From Clostridium sp. CAG:245 (GTDB taxonomy: Bacteria; Bacillota; Clostridia; TANB77; CAG-508), in NCBI GenBank assembly GCA_000435175.1, contig FR880081.1, forward strand, positions 1 to 22,011: DNA of 22,011 bases, read 5' to 3'. The position numbers and the translations under genes are program-made. Shown piece by piece: positions 1 to 5,949 of this stretch (within the stretch, counting starts at the first letter, position 1; every line of letters starts with the position of its first letter). The notes under the pieces are model-generated. The model was not told the DNA's origin. It saw only the letters and a program-made list of their open reading frames with translations, and ran no database searches.

Positions 1-737
1 TTTATCACGTTTAATTTCTATCATAGATATAAGTCTATGAATCATATCTCTTTTAGCTTCTCTTGATAACAAATCATAAAGAAAAGCAAATCCAATATTT
101 TTAATATTAGTAAAAAATAAAGTGTTATTTTTCTCAGCACAATCTAATTTTTTAACAAGTTCTATTGTATATTCTTTAGAATTATTATCTGGATCAAGTC
201 TTACTTTCTTTTGATTTAGTTTATCAATTTCCTTTTTGATAACATCATTTTTATGATTGATTGTTTCGACATCTAAATTAGAACTTAAATATAAATCTAC
301 TAATCTTTTTTCCTGCAATTTTAATTTTTCGATTGCTTTTTCTATATCTTTTACATCATCACTTTTGGTAGAATTACAAGTTATAATTTCATTATCCATA
401 GAAAGCATAAATAGTGTTAATTCTTCTAATACTTGTTTTAATTTTGTTTCTATTTTTTCAGTATTATAATGAAGTCCAAATCCCCTACAATTATGATTTT
501 TACATCTTAAATGGTAATAAACTTTTTGCTTTCCGTTAGGATATTTAAAAGATTCTGATGATGACATTATCTCACCACAAATAGGGCATTTTACTAAACC
601 AGAAAACAAATGAATATATTCTCCATAGTTAGAATGTTTGTTTTTTACTAAAACATTTCTAGTAGCATTCCATGTTACTTCATCAATAATTGGTTCACAA
701 TAATTTTCAACTCTTAAAATATCTTGTGGCTTTCTTT

Positions 738-1015
738 TATATTTTCCATATTCAAAAATACCAATATAAATAGAATTAGTAAGTATTTTATAAACTCTAT
801 CCGCTTTCCATTTTCCTTGCTTTAAATAAGCATTATTATCTTTCATAATAGTAGCAATACCTCTTGTAGAAATTTTCTTTTGTACTTTCCATATTCAAAG
901 ATACCAATATAAATAGAATTAGTAAGTATTTTATAAACTCTATCAGATTTCCATTTTCCTTGTTTTAGATACGCATTATTATCTTTCATAATAGTAGCAA
1001 TACTTCTTGTAGAAT
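738..1015. repeat. Second tandem near-duplicate, 143-bp period, inside the recombinase gene
   Basis: About 738-872 and 881-1015 are diverged copies (roughly 94% identical by eye) encoding the segment around IMKDNNAYLKQGKWK and YKILTNSIYIGIFEYGKYK. Differences include GATACG versus AATAAG and CAGATT versus CCGCTT. They are largely synonymous or conservative, as between two homologous genes rather than a freely decaying copy. The 143-bp offset shifts the frame by two. Confidence 0.88.
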
Positions 1016-1107
1016 TGCCTTGTTTGCATAATTCAAATATTTCTTTTACAACTTCTGCTTCAATAGGTTCTACTTCTAAATGACCAGTTTCCTTATTTCT
1101 AATATAG

Positions 1108-1258
1108 CCATAATGTGCTTTACTAGGATGAATACGCTCTAATGCCATTTCTTCCATAGCACGTTTAGTTCTTGCTCCAATCACCATAAGGTGCTTTGCT
1201 AGGATGAATACGCTCCAATGCCATTTCTTCCATAGCACGTTTAGTTCTTGCTCCAATC
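1108..1258. repeat. Tandem near-duplicate, 76-bp period, inside the recombinase gene
   Basis: Positions 1108-1182 and 1184-1258 are nearly identical 75-bp copies encoding the same peptide (IGARTKRAMEEMALERIHPS). They differ at a few sites, for example ACTAGG versus GCTAGG and CGCTCT versus CGCTCC. Most differences are at third codon positions. The offset of 76 is not a multiple of three and breaks the frame. Confidence 0.9.
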
Positions 1259-1694
1259 TCTTTTCTTTCTCTTTGACCAAATACTAAATTCATTCCAAAA
1301 ATCATTTCACCATTAGCAGTAGATACATCATAAGGTTCGAGTATTAGTTCTATTTTTACATCATGTTCCTCACAATAATTAAGTAGCCAAAAACCGTCAT
1401 AATTATTACGAGTAAGTCTATCAACTTTAATTGCAACTAATTTATCAATCTTTTTAGATTTAATATCTTTTAGTAATCTTTGCATTTCTGGTCTCATCAA
1501 ATCTTTTCCAGAATGTCCAGCATCATTATAAACATCAACAATATCATATTCATTCTTTTCACAATATTCTTTAATAATTCTAAGTTGTGAATCAATAGAA
1601 TAACCATTATCTCTTTGGTCGTCAGTAGATACTCTTACATAAACACCACATCTCATAGTTTTCCTCCTTTCATTAAAATTCGAGAAATATTAAA

Positions 1695-1833
1695 ATACTT
1701 CTCATATGTTTCCTCACTCAAACACCAAATATCAGACACCAAATTGAATTTTTTTAATATTTTTCATTAAGTTTCTCAATTAGAGCGAGTTTCACGAAGT
1801 TAAATTTAATATACTTCTCATTTGTTTCCTCAC
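1695..1833. repeat. Pair of 23-bp direct repeats upstream of the recombinase
   Basis: ATACTTCTCATATGTTTCCT plus CAC at 1695-1717 recurs at 1811-1833 with one mismatch (A to T). Start-to-start spacing is 116 bp, in the leader of the recombinase gene. Such a pair could be a recombinase or regulator binding site, or a trace of a local duplication. Function is not shown by sequence. Confidence 0.5.
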
Positions 1834-1859
1834 AAATAAGCAAAATGTATAGTATAAAA

Positions 1860-2138
1860 TTAAAACTTTTTCAAAAATTGTGTAATTTCTTTAAAATTAT
1901 ACTTTTGATTATGTTCCTTAATATAAAATGACTTATTTGATATTTCATTAACTTTGTATTCAAGTATTGTAAGAGTAGTAGGATATGTAATTTTGTATTC
2001 AGTAGGTATTATTACTTGTAGATTGGTGTGCAAGATAGTTTTAATCTGTCCTAATATAACCTTATATTTAAAGTTTTTTAAGATGTTGGTTAAATCTTTA
2101 TTAGGTTTTAGATTTTCAATTACTTTAAATTCAAGCAT
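1860..2138 (-). CDS. Small hypothetical protein (92 aa) beside the recombinase
   Basis: I do not recognise this protein. It is real by its translation signals: AGAAAGGAGG sits 10 nt before the ATG. The product is 92 residues, lysine-rich, with alternating short hydrophobic stretches and no membrane segment, signal peptide or Cys cluster. It reads in the same direction as the recombinase, about 200 bp upstream of it, and ends just before the direct repeat at 1811-1833. Small genes between a serine recombinase and a tRNA are often accessory genes of the same integrated element (for example recombination directionality factors), but nothing in the sequence proves that here. Confidence 0.6.
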   Translation of the reverse strand: MLEFKVIENLKPNKDLTNILKNFKYKVILGQIKTILHTNLQVIIPTEYKITYPTTLTILEYKVNEISNKSFYIKEHNQKYNFKEITQFLKKF

Positions 2139-2182
2139 GAAAAAAGTCCTCCTTTCTAGAAAGAGAACTTTTAAAGTTTTAT

Positions 2183-2220
2183 ATAAAATAAAAACTCACG
2201 AACTTTTAAGTCCGTAAGTT
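2183..2220 (-). terminator. Intrinsic terminator of tRNA-Gly(CCC)
   Basis: Read on the minus strand, AACTTACGGACTT (2220-2208) and AAGTTCGTGAGTT (2205-2193) form a 13-bp stem with two G-U pairs and a 2-nt loop. TTTTTATTTTA follows. It lies just after the tRNA 3' end. Confidence 0.8.
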
Positions 2221-2229
2221 GATTTCAAA

Positions 2230-2303
2230 TGGAGCAGATGATGGGAATCGAACCCACACTATTGCCTTGGGAAGGCAAAGTTCTACCACTAAACTACATC
2301 TGC
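2230..2303 (-). tRNA. tRNA-Gly, anticodon CCC
   Basis: On the minus strand a 74-nt cloverleaf runs from GCAGATG to CATCTGC-T-CCA. The acceptor stem is perfect and the CCA is encoded. The anticodon stem is TTGCC/GGCAA with loop TTCCCAA, giving anticodon CCC. The T-loop is TTCGATT. It has its own promoter and terminator, so it is a single-gene transcript. Confidence 0.95.
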
Positions 2304-2319
2304 ATTATTTTCTTTCTAT

Positions 2320-2347
2320 ATTGTAGCACTTAAATAAATTTTTTCAA
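2320..2347 (-). promoter_or_regulatory. Promoter of tRNA-Gly(CCC)
   Basis: On the minus strand, TTGAAA (2347-2342), a 16-bp spacer and TACAAT (2325-2320) lie about 17 nt upstream of the tRNA 5' end. It diverges from the plus-strand promoter at 2383-2411. Confidence 0.7.
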
Positions 2348-2382
2348 GTGATTTTTACATTATTTTTTATTTTAGTCGTCTA

Positions 2383-2411
2383 TTTACATTTTATGTAAAG
2401 TGTGGTATACT
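2383..2411 (+). promoter_or_regulatory. Promoter with an inverted-repeat operator candidate, for the 158-aa gene
   Basis: TTTACA (2383-2388), a 17-bp spacer and TATACT (2406-2411) make a good sigma-A promoter about 60 bp before the gene. A perfect inverted repeat, TTTACAT-TTT-ATGTAAA (2383-2399), covers the -35 box and spacer. That is a typical operator position. The small XRE protein encoded at 3275-3078 is a candidate binder, by proximity only. Confidence 0.7.
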
Positions 2412-2470
2412 GTAATTATGCAATTTTTTATGAATTTGCAGTCACAAAATTTTTTTGGAGGTAAAACAAA

Positions 2471-2947
2471 ATGTTAAGATTCACAAACGCAACCTATATG
2501 CCTCGGCACGAACTCAACGAGTTCCAAAACCGTTATTCTGAGCAGATAACTGCATCTGCCCGGACAGCCCTTCGAATTTTAGGGAGGCGTACCAACTCTA
2601 TTTTCTACTTCAACGCTGAAGTGGAAAAGGGAAATTCGCATTTCAGCAAAATTTTGACAACCACTCAGGAACTTGGAATTGAATTGGCAAAGACCATTAG
2701 TAGTTTGGTCTCTGACATTGCGTACCATGATACCTTGCGGCAGATGATGTTGCATGATATCAGTTCTATCCGTGCAATTCCTGACATTTCTTTTTCAGTC
2801 CAGGAAGATGGAACCTTTGTCATCAAGGAAGCAAAATTGCCTTACATTCTGTTACAGGATGACAAGTTCCTTGTTGCTGTTCTCAACAGAGAACGCTATG
2901 TGGAGGTTTTCCTCTACCAAAAAAATGACATGATTGCAGTAGCTTAA
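2471..2947 (+). CDS. Hypothetical protein (158 aa), GC-rich orphan
   Basis: I do not recognise this protein. It has a very good ribosome site (TTGGAGG, 8 nt before the ATG), a clear promoter and a large 3' hairpin, so it is a real single-gene unit. The product looks soluble. The N-terminal half is helical and Arg/Thr/Ala-rich, and the C-terminal half looks beta-rich (FSVQEDGTFVIKEAKLPYIL). No catalytic motif, signal peptide or Cys is visible. Codon use is unlike the neighbours: many C- and G-ending codons such as CGG, CTC, AAC and GCC, with GC near 45% against about 29% around it. This suggests recent horizontal acquisition. It lies with the Cys-rich gene (3480) between two tRNA-Gly genes. 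Confidence 0.8.
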   Translation: MLRFTNATYMPRHELNEFQNRYSEQITASARTALRILGRRTNSIFYFNAEVEKGNSHFSKILTTTQELGIELAKTISSLVSDIAYHDTLRQMMLHDISSIRAIPDISFSVQEDGTFVIKEAKLPYILLQDDKFLVAVLNRERYVEVFLYQKNDMIAVA

Positions 2948-2962
2948 TTAAGCAATCAACAT

Positions 2963-3033
2963 CACGAGGCTTCACTAACAATATATGATAGTGGAGCCTC
3001 GTGGCGTATAATATTACACTAAGTAATATTTTT
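2963..3033 (+). terminator. Double hairpin terminator after the 158-aa gene
   Basis: CACGAGGCTTCACTA (2963-2977) pairs with TAGTGGAGCCTCGTG (2989-3003) as a 15-bp stem with one G-U pair, but no T-run follows directly. A second hairpin, AATATTAC (3010-3017) with GTAATATT (3023-3030), ends in a T-run and would complete termination. Confidence 0.75.
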
Positions 3034-3077
3034 CTTATTCATAATTTTTAAATGTTTTTATTCACAAAATAAATTTT

Positions 3078-3275
3078 CTATTTTAACTTAAATAAATCAT
3101 TTGGCGTGCATTCTAATAACTTACATAATTTTTCTATTGTTTCAAATTTTATTCCAGTGGTTTCATTATTCATCATATGACTTATGCTTTGATAACTACC
3201 TTCCATATTCTTTATTAACCAATATTTCGTTTTGCCTTTTTCTTTTAGTAATTCTTTTATATTTATATATACCAT
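3078..3275 (-). CDS. Small XRE/Cro-type DNA-binding protein (65 aa)
   Basis: A compact helix-turn-helix protein of the Cro/C1 (XRE) type that is nearly all DNA-binding domain. Residues about 5-60 show the pattern: LLKEKGKTKYWLIKNMEG (helices 1-2), SYQSISHMMNNE (recognition helix), GIKFETIEKLCKLLECTPNDLFKL (helices 4-5, including the CTPNDLF ending typical of HTH_26 proteins). It starts after GAGGTG, and an extended -10 (TGATATAAT, 3321-3313) lies upstream. It is transcribed against the two flanking GC-rich genes and could repress one or both, or itself. There is no partner toxin or sensor domain in the window. The target is unknown. Confidence 0.85.
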   Translation of the reverse strand: MVYINIKELLKEKGKTKYWLIKNMEGSYQSISHMMNNETTGIKFETIEKLCKLLECTPNDLFKLK

Positions 3276-3370
3276 TCTTCACACCTCATTTATAAATTAA
3301 TAATATATTTATATTATATCACATTCGTAGCAATTCTCCTCTATCAATTATTTTTTATAACTTTCAAATA

Positions 3371-3399
3371 TTGCATTCTGCATAAAACCATAGTATAAT
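3371..3399 (+). promoter_or_regulatory. Promoter of the Cys-rich gene
   Basis: TTGCAT (3371-3376), a 17-bp spacer and TATAAT (3394-3399) lie about 80 bp upstream of the ATG. The long AT-rich leader that follows (about 3406-3479) shows no clear structure. Confidence 0.75.
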
Positions 3400-3479
3400 A
3401 ATTACATTGATTTTGCCAAAACTCTTAGTTTTGCAAATTTATTAAATATCCGAAAAATAATTTTTTAGGAGGATTAACA

Positions 3480-3812
3480 ATGTCCGTAAGATGTGATTCT
3501 GCAAGACCTAGCAAAAACAAGTTCCCGAAAATGAAGAAACGGAATAAAACGAAAAAAACAAGTAAAGAAATCCAAGCAGAACTTAAGCACTATTCCCTTC
3601 CTTCACGTAATACTGAGTATGCTGTAGAACAGTGTAAAAAGCAGGTTCAAGAGGAAGGTAAACTGTGCTACTGCAAGGAAAAATGTCATTGCAGAAGCTG
3701 TCAAGAATCAAAGGATTCCAACGCAAGATGCAGTTTGGAAACTCTGCAAAAAGAGAGTGTGGGATGCACTTTAGGGTGCTACAGATGCTCTGAGCATAGT
3801 CCTTGTTATTAA
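3480..3812 (+). CDS. Cysteine-rich basic protein (110 aa), unknown function
   Basis: I do not recognise this protein. The ribosome site TTAGGAGG is well placed. The N-terminal 40 residues are strongly basic (about 15 Lys/Arg) with no hydrophobic segment, so export by a normal signal peptide is unlikely. The C-terminal half carries 11 of 12 cysteines: a cluster CYCKEKCHCRSC near residues 63-74, then CTLGCYRC and a terminal CY. Spacings of CxC, CxxC and CxxxC suggest metal binding (zinc ribbon-like or metallothionein-like) or a dense disulfide structure. GC content is higher than the neighbours, as for the 158-aa gene. It is monocistronic, with its own promoter and an 18-bp terminator stem. Metal binding is an inference from cysteine spacing only. 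Confidence 0.8.
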   Translation: MSVRCDSARPSKNKFPKMKKRNKTKKTSKEIQAELKHYSLPSRNTEYAVEQCKKQVQEEGKLCYCKEKCHCRSCQESKDSNARCSLETLQKESVGCTLGCYRCSEHSPCY

Positions 3813-3814
3813 CA

Positions 3815-3861
3815 AATCAAAGAAGGTATCAGAAAATTTCTGGTACCTTCTTTGATTTTAA
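3815..3861 (+). terminator. Intrinsic terminator of the Cys-rich gene
   Basis: AATCAAAGAAGGTATCAG (3815-3832) pairs with CTGGTACCTTCTTTGATT (3840-3857). This is an 18-bp stem with one G-U pair and a 7-nt loop, followed by TTA. Confidence 0.85.
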
Positions 3862-3904
3862 TATACCTGAAAATGCTTTTAAGTACATATAAATAAATTA
3901 TTTA

Positions 3905-3940
3905 AAACAAAAAAGTTAGAGTTACAAAACTCTAACTTTT
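3905..3940 (-). terminator. Intrinsic terminator of tRNA-Gly(TCC)
   Basis: AAAAGTTAGAGTT (3911-3923) and AACTCTAACTTTT (3928-3940) form a perfect 13-bp stem with a 4-nt loop. Read on the minus strand it ends in TTTTTTGTTTT, directly after the tRNA. Confidence 0.85.
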
Positions 3941-3948
3941 CTCTACTA

Positions 3949-4022
<74 letters not shown>

Positions 4023-4052
4023 ATTTTTGTGTATTTCCTAACGACAGTTATT

Positions 4053-4081
4053 ATAATACCATAGGTTATTATTTTTGTCAA
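4053..4081 (-). promoter_or_regulatory. Promoter of tRNA-Gly(TCC)
   Basis: On the minus strand a perfect TTGACA (4081-4076), 17-bp spacer and TATTAT (4058-4053), about 30 nt upstream of the tRNA. It is the closest match to consensus in the window. Confidence 0.85.
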
Positions 4082-4163
4082 TACAAATTTAAAATTTTTT
4101 CAAAAATTTTTCTTAATAAAATTTTTGCTAGTAATCTAATATTTATAAACAAATTTAGATTTT

Positions 4164-4199
4164 CGCCCAAAATCCCCCGTCCCCATTGGGCGAAAAATT
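4164..4199. other. Stable hairpin with G-rich loop downstream of xerD
   Basis: TTTTCGCCCAA and TTGGGCGAAAA form an 11-bp stem around a loop that is C-rich on the plus strand and G-rich on the minus strand (GGGGACGGGGG). It follows the xerD stop by about 20 bp on the minus strand and probably helps terminate xerD, but the T-run after it is poor. Apart from it and the tRNA promoter, 4023-4221 shows nothing. Confidence 0.55.
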
Positions 4200-4221
4200 T
4201 TGAGCGACTTATTAAATATTT

Positions 4222-5103
4222 TTATGCTCTTGGATGAGCTTTTTTGTATTCATTTTTTATTCCTGGGTCTTGGAATTGCATGTATACTTGTGTTGATGAT
4301 ATGTCTGAATGTCCAAGCATTGTTTGTATTGCTTTTAGGTCTGCACCATTTTGTAATAAGTGTGTTGCAAAAGAGTGTCTTAATACGTGTGGCGTTATGT
4401 CTTTTTCTATGTGAGCTTGTTCTTTATAATATTTTACTATTTTCCAGAATCCTTGTCTTGTAAGTCTTGTTCCATTTACGTTAACGAATAATGCCTCTTC
4501 GCTTTCATCTCTTATTAAGTATGGTCTTGCATCATCTATGTATTCTTTTAATGCTTTTAATGACATAGAGCCTAAAGGAATGTTTCTCGATTTACTTCTT
4601 CCTCTACAAACTACATACCCTTCGTCTAATTTTACGTCATCTATGTCTAGAGAAATCATCTCTGTAACTCTCATGCCTGTTGCATAGGCAAATTCAAGCA
4701 TTGCCTTGTCTCTAGTACCTTTTAAGTCAACGTCTTTTGGTTGGTCTAATAATAATTCAACTTCTTTTGATGTTAATATGTTTGGAGTTCTTTTACTTAT
4801 TTTTGGAGACTCAATTGTCATTGTTGGGTCTTTCTTTATTTTTTTAACTCTTATTAAATATTGATAGAATGATCTTATTGAAGCTAAGCTTCTTGAAATT
4901 GTAGATTCTTTTTTGTTTTCTTCTCTTAAATATTCCATATATTCTAATATGGTCTCTTCTGTTACCTTTAGATAGTTTATTTTATTGTCTGAAACGTATT
5001 TTTCATATTGCTCTATGTCTCTTCTGTATGATTGTAATGTATTATCTGATAATTTTTTATCATCTTTAAGAAAATCTAAAAAAAGTTTAACTTGTTTTTC
5101 CAT
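4222..5103 (-). CDS. xerD: Tyrosine recombinase XerD
   Basis: Tyrosine recombinase that, with XerC, resolves chromosome dimers at dif; in Firmicutes it also helps unload SMC at the terminus. Length (293 aa) fits XerC/D. Residues 1-85 are the SAM-like core-binding domain and about 105-285 the catalytic domain. The catalytic set is complete: R145 (GMRVTE), K171 (GRSKSR), H239 and R242 (HVLRHSF), H265 (LGHSD) and nucleophile Y274 (QVYMQF). The ribosome site GGGGAG lies 6 nt before the ATG, and a promoter is at 5197-5169. It sits with spoIIM and endoQ in the same direction, a neighbourhood also seen in Bacillus. XerD rather than XerC is supported by this context; a housekeeping role is more likely than a mobile-element integrase. 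Confidence 0.92.
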   Translation of the reverse strand: MEKQVKLFLDFLKDDKKLSDNTLQSYRRDIEQYEKYVSDNKINYLKVTEETILEYMEYLREENKKESTISRSLASIRSFYQYLIRVKKIKKDPTMTIESPKISKRTPNILTSKEVELLLDQPKDVDLKGTRDKAMLEFAYATGMRVTEMISLDIDDVKLDEGYVVCRGRSKSRNIPLGSMSLKALKEYIDDARPYLIRDESEEALFVNVNGTRLTRQGFWKIVKYYKEQAHIEKDITPHVLRHSFATHLLQNGADLKAIQTMLGHSDISSTQVYMQFQDPGIKNEYKKAHPRA

Positions 5104-5168
5104 TTGCGCTCCCCTATCCTATTTATTTATCTATGTAATAATTTTCTGAATTTACATAACTAATACAT

Positions 5169-5197
5169 GTTATATCAAAATATTCTAAAATTGTAAA
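5169..5197 (-). promoter_or_regulatory. Promoter of xerD
   Basis: On the minus strand, TTTACA (5197-5192), 17-bp spacer and an extended -10 TGATATAAC (-10 at 5174-5169), about 65 bp before the start. It allows xerD expression independent of spoIIM. Confidence 0.65.
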
Positions 5198-5231
5198 TAC
5201 ATTTTGTAAAATTTGTGAAAATATTTTCCAA

Positions 5232-5882
5232 TTAACAATACTTTAAAAATATACTGCTTAAGTTTCCAGAAACGTATGTTTCTAACAGCGAAGATATTAA
5301 TAATAAAATTAGCATTAAAATTGAAAATATGGTATGTTTTAATATCTGCAATTTTATGTTTTCTCGTCTTCTATCTTCCATTATTAATCTGTACAATTTT
5401 ATTCCACTCACACTAAGTGTGAGTATTGTTGGAATGTAAATTATATTTTGAATAAGCATTGTGGCAATTATAAAAATTATGCCTTTTCCTGTTCCTACAG
5501 TTGCCATTACGGAAGAAACTGTATACCCTATGCAATAGCCTTTATATCCAACAACCACATATATTAGTGGAAAACCTATAACAGTAGAACCAAGAAACCA
5601 CAGTAGCACAGCTATCCCAACATTATTTATTATTGAATTTTTTAATAGTTCCTTTGTTGAAATTTGATAATTTTCTTTTATTGAATTTATAAAATTATTT
5701 ATATATCCACTTATTTGATTTGCCTGTGTTTCATTTGCATTATTTACAAAAATCACACCTAATGTTAATCCTATAAAAAATATTATGGTTAATATTAGGT
5801 ATGTTTTTATGTTTTCTTTTATGAATTCTATTATTATATTTTTTAGTCTATTTGGGTTTGTTTGTCTGCGGTTTCCTCTCAT
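5232..5882 (-). CDS. spoIIM: Stage II sporulation protein M
   Basis: Membrane protein of the SpoIIM (DUF95) family. In Bacillus it forms the DMP complex with SpoIID and SpoIIP, which remodels septal peptidoglycan so the mother cell can engulf the forespore. The 216-residue length is normal. The N-terminus is short and basic, TM1 lies at about 28-46, and a loop is followed by hydrophobic segments at about 88-112, 115-132, 134-158 and 185-206. The central GxxVIGFPLIYVVVGYKGYCIGY pattern matches the family's glycine-rich core. The start is fixed by AGGAGGAGAGC-ATG. Its presence argues that the organism sporulates. A 12-bp hairpin just upstream touches its ribosome site. Confidence 0.9.
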   Translation of the reverse strand: MRGNRRQTNPNRLKNIIIEFIKENIKTYLILTIIFFIGLTLGVIFVNNANETQANQISGYINNFINSIKENYQISTKELLKNSIINNVGIAVLLWFLGSTVIGFPLIYVVVGYKGYCIGYTVSSVMATVGTGKGIIFIIATMLIQNIIYIPTILTLSVSGIKLYRLIMEDRRRENIKLQILKHTIFSILMLILLLISSLLETYVSGNLSSIFLKYC

Positions 5883-5891
5883 GCTCTCCTC

Positions 5892-5934
5892 CTAAGATTA
5901 TTGTTTATACATAATGTCTATTCAATAATCTTAG
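5892..5934 (-). promoter_or_regulatory. Hairpin abutting the spoIIM ribosome site
   Basis: CTAAGATTATTG (5892-5903) and CAATAATCTTAG (5923-5934) form a perfect 12-bp stem with a 19-nt loop. On the minus strand it follows the endoQ stop by about 15 nt and ends inside the AG of the spoIIM site TTAGGAGGAG. It has no T-run after it, so it may act as an mRNA stabiliser or a translation control element rather than a terminator. Confidence 0.65.
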
Positions 5935-5949
5935 AATTAGAACTGTTTT

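Larger units (their letters stand above)
1..1656 (-). pseudogene. Large serine recombinase, frameshifted by two tandem partial duplications; 3' end beyond window
   Basis: Site-specific DNA recombinase of the large serine family. It starts at 1656 after a good ribosome site (AAAGGAGG). The N-terminal resolvase domain has the motif YVRVSTDDQ with the catalytic serine at residue 10, and the recombinase domain follows. A zinc ribbon (CPICG at about 565-580, then CKNHNC at about 490-506) and a Lys/Glu/Leu-rich coiled-coil-like tail encoded by about 475-1 come next; that frame stays open to the window edge. The reading frame changes twice. A 76-bp tandem duplication (1108-1258) shifts it, and a 143-bp duplication (about 740-1015) shifts it back, adding 219 bp or 73 codons. 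The second segment (1280-843) ends in a stop in the second duplication. Removing one copy of each would leave an intact protein of at least 479 residues. It lies next to a tRNA-Gly, as integrative elements often do. As written it is nonfunctional; an assembly chimera is possible. Confidence 0.9.

Noticed and set aside
3480..3812. Cys-rich protein as a RiPP precursor
   Set aside because: There is no modification enzyme, transporter or leader-type sequence nearby, and 110 residues with an even Lys-rich start is atypical.
4222..5103. XerD homologue as a phage or element integrase
   Set aside because: Length, motif set and the endoQ-spoIIM neighbourhood fit chromosomal XerD; no attachment repeats flank it.
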